Source of the DNA: Candidatus Hydrogenedentes bacterium ADurb.Bin170
GTDB taxonomy: Bacteria > Hydrogenedentota > Hydrogenedentia > Hydrogenedentales > CAITNO01
Assembly: GCA_002070275.1 (NCBI GenBank)
Contig: MWCY01000003.1
Location: forward strand, 48,770 to 112,769
Direction: 5' to 3'
DNA length: 64,000 nt
Position 1 is the first letter of the stretch. Each line of letters starts with the position of its first letter. A program made the position numbers and the translations under genes. Below the pieces are notes generated by a model. It ran no database searches and was not told the DNA's origin. It worked only from the letters and a program-made list of their open reading frames with translations. Shown piece after piece: positions 59,464 to 64,000 of this stretch.

Positions 59464-60348
59464 ATGAACTCTTTTACACACCAAAAGCCTTTTACCCGAC
59501 CACAGATCATCGCTCACCGGGGCGCAAGCGCTTATGCACCGGAAAACACACGGTCGGCTTTTCTGAAAGCCATTGAGCTGGGTGCGGACTGGTTTGAACT
59601 GGATGTTCAACTGACCCGAGACGGCGCCATGGCTGTCTTTCATGACAGAGATGTCAGCCGTTTCGCTGTGAAACATATTCCTATATATGATCTGACCATG
59701 AGCGACCTTCGCTCTCTGGACGTCGGCTCCTGGTTTTCTGAAGAATACGCCCATGAACGTGTTATAACGTTGGAAGAAGCACTGGAGCTTGCTTCAGGAA
59801 AAATCGGCGTTTATATTGAATTGAAGAGCACTGTTGATGAAACGCCACGCATCCCCGATATGCTTGAGGTCGTTTTCCAGTCTAAATCCCTGTCTGCGTG
59901 GGATTGGAGATACTTGTTTGATGCCGGGCATCGCATCAGTGCAGACAGCATGGTTCTGGCTCAGCGTGCCATTGATTTGGTCAGGAAATACAGAGATCAA
60001 TGCCGCATGGTCGTTCAGGCTTTTTCACCGGTGATTGCCATGGTGTTCCGCAAAGAGGCCCCGGATATTCCTTTTGAATTTTTGGGTATGGATCTTCCGG
60101 AACCGCCCAACATCTGGAGAGACTTCGTGCTGTTTGGCGAAAAGATTGATGTGGAAGGTTTTAACGTTTGCCGAACTTCTTTAACAGAAGAACGCTTCCT
60201 TTATTTTCAGAAAAAAAAGAAACGCTGCGCTGTATGGGTCGTAGATGAACCGGAAGAGATCCGGCAGTTTACCGCGATGGGCGTTCATGGACTCATTTCA
60301 AATAAACCGGATATCTGCCGTACGGAATTATCGGCATTGGGGTACTGA
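59464..60348 (+). CDS. Glycerophosphodiester phosphodiesterase
   Basis: The 294-residue product is a GDPD-family TIM barrel: HRGASAYAPENTRSAF near residue 20, FELDVQLTRDGAMAVFHD near 45 and a C-terminal VWVVDEPEEIRQF and GVHGLISNKPD. It has an insertion around residues 130-175. It splits glycerophosphodiesters into glycerol-3-phosphate and an alcohol. No signal peptide, so cytoplasmic. It follows the SfsA fusion by 54 bases with CCGGAA as ribosome site. With the Aas fusion and the phospholipases it adds to lipid turnover. Confidence 0.92.
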   Translation: MNSFTHQKPFTRPQIIAHRGASAYAPENTRSAFLKAIELGADWFELDVQLTRDGAMAVFHDRDVSRFAVKHIPIYDLTMSDLRSLDVGSWFSEEYAHERVITLEEALELASGKIGVYIELKSTVDETPRIPDMLEVVFQSKSLSAWDWRYLFDAGHRISADSMVLAQRAIDLVRKYRDQCRMVVQAFSPVIAMVFRKEAPDIPFEFLGMDLPEPPNIWRDFVLFGEKIDVEGFNVCRTSLTEERFLYFQKKKKRCAVWVVDEPEEIRQFTAMGVHGLISNKPDICRTELSALGY

Positions 60349-60416
60349 AAAACCAGGGGAATCAATCTTTTTCTCCACAACTGCCATGCCTGACAGCGAG
60401 AAGAAAGGGTGTCAAT

Positions 60417-61964
60417 TTGGAAGGTGGCTTTGCATTTGTCGACTGGACAATCCTTTTTATTTATATGGGTGTTATGCTGCTGATTGGCGCACTGGTCTCC
60501 CGCCAGCAGTCGGACAGCCAGTTTTTTTTCCTGGGCGGTCGCTCCATGCCTTCCTGGGCAGTAGCCCTATCCGTTGTTGCAACCGCTTTGAGCGCCGCTA
60601 CATTTATCGGCGTGCCTCAGATGGCTTTCGAAGGTGATTTTACCTATCTTGCAACCAATCTGGGCGCTATGATAGCCGCATTTATTATTGCGTTTTATTT
60701 TGTACCCCCTATTTATGCTGCCGGAACCGTTACCATTTACGGATATCTCGGGCAGCGGTACGGAGAGAGCGCACGAACGGCAGCCGGCGCCATGTTCCTG
60801 CTGGGCAGGCTCCTCTCCTCCGGCGCACGACTTTTTATGGCAGGCATCGGCTTTTCACTTATGCTCTATGGCGAAACAGCCCGGCATCATCTTATTTTTG
60901 CCATCCTTTTACTCGGCATTGTCGGCACTTTGTACACCGTTTCAGGCGGCATCCGTGCGGTAATCTGGACAGATGTCATACAGATAATTGTTATGGTTGT
61001 AGCAGCGCTTGCCGCTGTAGCCTATCTCGTATCCCTGATCCCCCTGACTCCGGGTCAAATGGTTGCAGAACTCACCAGCTCCCAGGGCGTCAACAAGCTG
61101 AAAGTACTGGATTTCAGCCTGAATTTTTCCAACCCTTTTACGTTCTGGTCTGCTCTCTTTGCCATGACCATTGTAAGCCTTTCCACGCACGGGGTTGATC
61201 AGGACATGCTGCAGCGGGTAATGACCGCAAAATCACCTTTTCATGGCGGGCTTGCACTGATCGGTTCCATGGCAATTGCAGTGCCTATTATCCTTGTTTT
61301 CCTTATCATAGGTGCGTTGCTTCACCTTTTTTATACACGGCCTGATCTGATGGGCAATGCGTTCCCGCCCGATGTGGTGGAAGATACCCGCAGGCTCTTT
61401 CCCCAATTTGTGTTACAGCATCTTCCCGTCGGTCTGAGAGGTCTGACAATGGCAGGTCTGATTGCCGCCGCCATGAGCACCTTCGATTCCGCTATCAACG
61501 CCATGGCGAGCAGTCTGATTGCCGACTTGTATGCGCCTCTCCGGGCGTTCCTGAAAAAAATGAAGAGCGGTCAAAAAGAAGAAGAGCACCTTCCCGATCT
61601 TGCCGGATCACGATTTGCTGTAGGGCTTATGGGTTTTTTACTGACTCTCTTCGCTATCGGCGCGATTTATTTGCAGGAACAGGGCGGAGAATCTCTCATT
61701 AACTTTGCCCTGGGTGTTATGGCTTTTGCACAGGCTCCCCTGCTGGGTGTATTCTGCACCGCACTCTTTACGAGACGCGGAAATGCCGCCTCTGCCTTGA
61801 CTGCCTTCGCCACAGGCATAGGGCTTGTGCTGCTGTTACAGCCTTATATGCTGCCCAAGTGGGCAGGCTTTACTTTGGGCTGGACCTGGACCTGGGCTAT
61901 CGTCAGTCCTGTTTGTTTTCTGATCTGCCTTTGCGGAAGCCCGGGCACAGAGGAAATTTCATGA
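60417..61964 (+). CDS. Sodium/solute symporter (SSS family)
   Basis: This 515-residue protein has about 13 membrane helices and begins at TTG with AAAGGG eight bases before it. The family signature is spread over FLGGRSMPSWAVALSVVATALSAATF near residue 40 (shown in part) and AGLIAAAMSTFDSAINAMAS near 345, which carries sodium-site residues. It imports sugars, amino acids or related solutes with sodium. Substrate is unknown. Its stop overlaps the rarA start (ATGA). Confidence 0.92.
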   Translation: MEGGFAFVDWTILFIYMGVMLLIGALVSRQQSDSQFFFLGGRSMPSWAVALSVVATALSAATFIGVPQMAFEGDFTYLATNLGAMIAAFIIAFYFVPPIYAAGTVTIYGYLGQRYGESARTAAGAMFLLGRLLSSGARLFMAGIGFSLMLYGETARHHLIFAILLLGIVGTLYTVSGGIRAVIWTDVIQIIVMVVAALAAVAYLVSLIPLTPGQMVAELTSSQGVNKLKVLDFSLNFSNPFTFWSALFAMTIVSLSTHGVDQDMLQRVMTAKSPFHGGLALIGSMAIAVPIILVFLIIGALLHLFYTRPDLMGNAFPPDVVEDTRRLFPQFVLQHLPVGLRGLTMAGLIAAAMSTFDSAINAMASSLIADLYAPLRAFLKKMKSGQKEEEHLPDLAGSRFAVGLMGFLLTLFAIGAIYLQEQGGESLINFALGVMAFAQAPLLGVFCTALFTRRGNAASALTAFATGIGLVLLLQPYMLPKWAGFTLGWTWTWAIVSPVCFLICLCGSPGTEEIS

Positions 61965-63328
61965 ATAATTCCCTTTTTCCAGAAGAAAAGCCGGTTCCCT
62001 CCTCTCTTCCCAAAAAAGAAGCACCGCTCGCCCGCCGTGTCGCCCCAAAGTCCCTCGATGAAATTCTTGGACAAAGCCACATTCTGGGTGAAGGTAAACT
62101 GCTGCGCCGCGCCATTGAAGCAGATCGCATCACTTCCATTATTTTGTATGGCCCGCCCGGATGCGGAAAAACAGCACTGGCGCGCGTTATCGCCATGCGG
62201 ACCAAAGCGGTTGTGGAACCACTCAATGCTGTTCTTGCCGGCGTTACCGATATCCGGCGGGTAGTTAAGTCTGCTCAGGAACGTTTTACAACGGCACAGC
62301 GTGCTACAATCCTTTTTCTTGATGAGATTCATCGCTTTTCAAAAACCCAGCAGGACGCTCTGCTTCCTCATGTGGAAAACGGACTTTTTACGCTTATCGG
62401 AGCGACCACTGAAAACCCCTATTTTTCAATAGTCTCTCCTCTTTTGTCGCGTTCGCAGATCTTCGAATTCAAAGCACTCTCCGAAGAAGACATTCAGGTA
62501 CTTTTAAACCGCGCCCTGACGCATCGCGGTCGCGGCTTTTCCGGAATAGAAATTCAGATTGAACCGGAAGCGGCAGCCTACATTGCTAAATTTTCAGAAG
62601 GAGACGGCCGGCGCGCTATCAATGCGTTGGAATTGGCAATTCTGACCACGAAACCTGTAGAAAACACCATCTGCATCACCCTGCCCATTGCGGCAGAGTC
62701 CATCCAGCAGAAACTGCTCCATTACGATGGAAGCGGGGATTCTCATTATGATGCGGCATCCGCCTTCATCAAAAGTATGCGCGGGAGTCATCCGGATGCC
62801 GCGTTATTCTGGATGGCACGCATGATAGAGGCCGGTGAAACACCCCGCTTTATAGCACGCCGGATATGCATCGCTGCAGCCGAAGAAGTTGGCTGTGCCG
62901 ATCCGATGGCGCTGGTACTTGCCAACGCCGCTTTTCAGGCTGCCGAGTTTGTCGGTTTTCCTGAAGCGCGGATCATTCTGGCTGAGGCGGCTGTCTATGT
63001 GGCATCAGCACCTAAAAGCAATGCCTCATATCTTGCCATTGATGCGGCGCTCGGGATGGTGCGTGAAGGGAAAAGCATTGCTGTCCCGGATCACCTGAAA
63101 GACAGCTCCTACCAGGGTGCGAAGAAATTGTCGAGAGGCATCGGTTATCGTTATGCCCACGATTTTGAAGATGCCTACGTTGCTCAGGACTATGGCGTTC
63201 CCCGCAGTATTTTTTATAAGCCAACTGAGCGTGGTCAGGAAGAACTGATAAAAAAGAGATTGGATACTCTGGAAGAAATAGACCGGAACGCTGCTGAGTC
63301 TGTTCAGCCTTCAGAAGAGCCGCAATAA
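61961..63328 (+). CDS. rarA: Replication-associated recombination protein A (RarA/MgsA), AAA+ ATPase
   Basis: The start is ATG 61961 (455 residues), with GAGGAA upstream and its ATG inside the stop of the symporter gene; a longer frame starts deep in that gene. The N-terminus reads APLARRVAPKSLDEILGQSH, followed by Walker A GPPGCGKTA near 65, Walker B LFLDEIHRF near 118, sensor 1 GATTENP near 147 and arginine-finger region SPLLSRSQIFEF. The C-terminal MgsA domain follows. It acts at stalled forks with RecA and polymerase clamps. Confidence 0.95.
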   Translation: MNNSLFPEEKPVPSSLPKKEAPLARRVAPKSLDEILGQSHILGEGKLLRRAIEADRITSIILYGPPGCGKTALARVIAMRTKAVVEPLNAVLAGVTDIRRVVKSAQERFTTAQRATILFLDEIHRFSKTQQDALLPHVENGLFTLIGATTENPYFSIVSPLLSRSQIFEFKALSEEDIQVLLNRALTHRGRGFSGIEIQIEPEAAAYIAKFSEGDGRRAINALELAILTTKPVENTICITLPIAAESIQQKLLHYDGSGDSHYDAASAFIKSMRGSHPDAALFWMARMIEAGETPRFIARRICIAAAEEVGCADPMALVLANAAFQAAEFVGFPEARIILAEAAVYVASAPKSNASYLAIDAALGMVREGKSIAVPDHLKDSSYQGAKKLSRGIGYRYAHDFEDAYVAQDYGVPRSIFYKPTERGQEELIKKRLDTLEEIDRNAAESVQPSEEPQ

Positions 63329-63349
63329 GCCAGACGGCATGACCGTATG

Positions 63350-63880
63350 TCAGGTATCGGACACCGAATCCATCTGTTTTTTGATTTTGTCGAGGAGCGC
63401 AGGACTTCCGGTCAAAACCTTGTTAAATTTACCGAGGAGATCACTCGTTTCAACAGTGATCAGATGCTCCATTTTACAGGCTTCCTCAGTTGCCAGCTCT
63501 GAACTCAGCCCGAGCACCGACTCAAAAAAACTTCGCAATACTTCATAATTACGGGAAACAAGGCGGGTCATCTTTTTGCCTTCTGCTGTTAAAAGCAGAA
63601 AACGATTGGGATCTTCAGTAACCCATCCCCGCTTTTTTAATTGTGAAAGCGCCATGGAAGCCGCACCGCGGGATACTTCCAGCATTTCAGCAACATCAGT
63701 CGTCCGTGCGTAACCCAGACCGTCACGGAGAGATTCGATGGCGAGCAGATAATGTGCCCGCGAATGCGACAGATTGCTGTAGGTGTATTCGCGCCAGCTC
63801 GCCCCTTCCGCACTCATATCACGTTCTTTAGTCCCATCCTGGGATTGTGCTTTATCATTCAAAATATCCTGAGTCTCCAT
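63350..63880 (-). CDS. mntR: MntR/DtxR-family metal-dependent regulator
   Basis: The product has 176 residues with a 30-residue polar N-terminal extension before the usual start. The winged helix-turn-helix is near 50-105 (GYARTTDVAEMLEVSRGAASMALSQLKKRGW), and a dimerisation and metal-binding domain follows with EVLRSFFESVLGLSSELATEEACKMEH, whose Glu and His match MntR ligands. There is no SH3 domain, so it is closer to MntR than DtxR. It senses manganese or iron and represses metal import. The metal transporter is not visible; an open frame to the right edge may be a neighbour gene. An in-frame ATG at 63817 is an alternative start. Confidence 0.85.
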   Translation of the reverse strand: METQDILNDKAQSQDGTKERDMSAEGASWREYTYSNLSHSRAHYLLAIESLRDGLGYARTTDVAEMLEVSRGAASMALSQLKKRGWVTEDPNRFLLLTAEGKKMTRLVSRNYEVLRSFFESVLGLSSELATEEACKMEHLITVETSDLLGKFNKVLTGSPALLDKIKKQMDSVSDT

Positions 63881-64000
63881 AGGTAGTGGACTTCAGCAGA
63901 TAATCAGGAACTGAAGGTTTTGTAATCTTTGCCTTTACAGCCTGATTAAGTAACACCAGCTCTGATGTTAAGTATTCCATACAACTATTCAGCATCTCAA
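63855..64000 (-). CDS. Possible 3' end of a gene entering from the right edge
   Basis: On the minus strand a frame is open from the window edge for 48 codons to TGA at 63857-63855, overlapping the mntR start by 26 bases. The deduced end reads VPDYLLKSTTYGDSGYFE. Nothing allows a family call. Being open over 48 codons is weak support. If mntR really starts at 63817, the overlap disappears. It would be the gene just upstream of mntR, perhaps in the same transcript. Confidence 0.3.
   Translation of the reverse strand, partial: EMLNSCMEYLTSELVLLNQAVKAKITKPSVPDYLLKSTTYGDSGYFE

Noticed and set aside
1..64000. tRNA, rRNA, CRISPR, insertion sequences, prophage
   Set aside because: None recognised in the gaps. 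Gaps are short, lack cloverleaf or regular repeats, and no transposase or integrase frame is present.

Overview
The window looks like a chromosomal stretch of a diderm, heterotrophic bacterium with roughly balanced base composition. Evidence for an outer membrane is kdsB (Kdo activation), a PagL-like lipid A deacylase, several lipoproteins and type II secretion pseudopilins. Evidence for an uncultured PVC-like or Hydrogenedentes/Sumerlaeota-like lineage is the mix of a Tat-exported Gfo/Idh/MocA oxidoreductase, a DUF1080 protein, a Cys-type sulfatase, GH127 and GH98-like hydrolases, a secreted ADP-ribosylglycohydrolase, TrpB2 and GatCAB. The phylum is a guess; the diderm call is firm. I see no phage, transposon, CRISPR array, rRNA or tRNA. 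No gene-free stretch is longer than about 285 bases.

Layout. 1-1.7 kb: a ResB-like cytochrome c biogenesis gene running off the left edge, and a lipoprotein (minus strand). 2-7.4 kb: a MarR regulator, a three-domain MFS/acyltransferase/acyl-ACP synthetase fusion, and an orphan sugar-type ABC ATPase. 7.4-18.2 kb: a secreted HEAT plus zinc-phospholipase-like protein, the Gfo/Idh and DUF1080 pair, a chain of overlapping genes (YihY, SDR, RecD2), and a sulfatase. 18.2-23.5 kb: an M48 lipoprotein protease, purN, the minus-strand YacL-like/ispD/ispF operon, a purine nucleoside phosphorylase, a DUF167 gene, and a 45-residue zinc-finger-like gene with its own promoter and terminator. 23.6-28.3 kb: pseudopilins I-J-K-like plus GspF, a PagL-like gene and rmlD. 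28.3-31 kb: trpB2, whose promoter spacer is filled by a perfect palindrome, and a PI-PLC. 31-35.7 kb: thiGH, a membrane-anchored TPR-like protein, a group 2 sigma factor and a UDG-family protein. 35.7-42.6 kb: secreted carbohydrate and ADP-ribose enzymes plus a deoxyhypusine-synthase-like gene. 42.7-47.9 kb: alaS, lepB, PAS-GGDEF and kdsB. 48-56 kb: pilT, gatCAB, rsfS, a Ser/Thr kinase, another Gfo/Idh enzyme and aroB. 56-64 kb: a TPR protein, two poorly known proteins, an SfsA-DUF123 fusion, GDPD, a sodium/solute symporter, rarA and an MntR/DtxR regulator.

How it fits together. Two themes stand out beyond housekeeping. One is phospholipid turnover: the Aas/LplT-like fusion, the zinc-PLC-like protein, PI-PLC, GDPD and the PagL-like enzyme. 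The other is export-based glycan breakdown: Gfo/Idh plus DUF1080, the sulfatase, GH127 and the GH98-like protein. Genes are tightly packed, with many ATGA overlaps and converging gene ends 2-30 bases apart. Recognisable promoters are sigma-70-like, and several carry an extended -10 (TGnTATnnT). I found no wholly new multi-gene system. The strongest unexplained items are the 45-residue zinc-finger gene, the trpB2 operator, the GH98-like/DHS-like pair, and enzyme domains with altered catalytic motifs (Aas acyltransferase, GGDEF).
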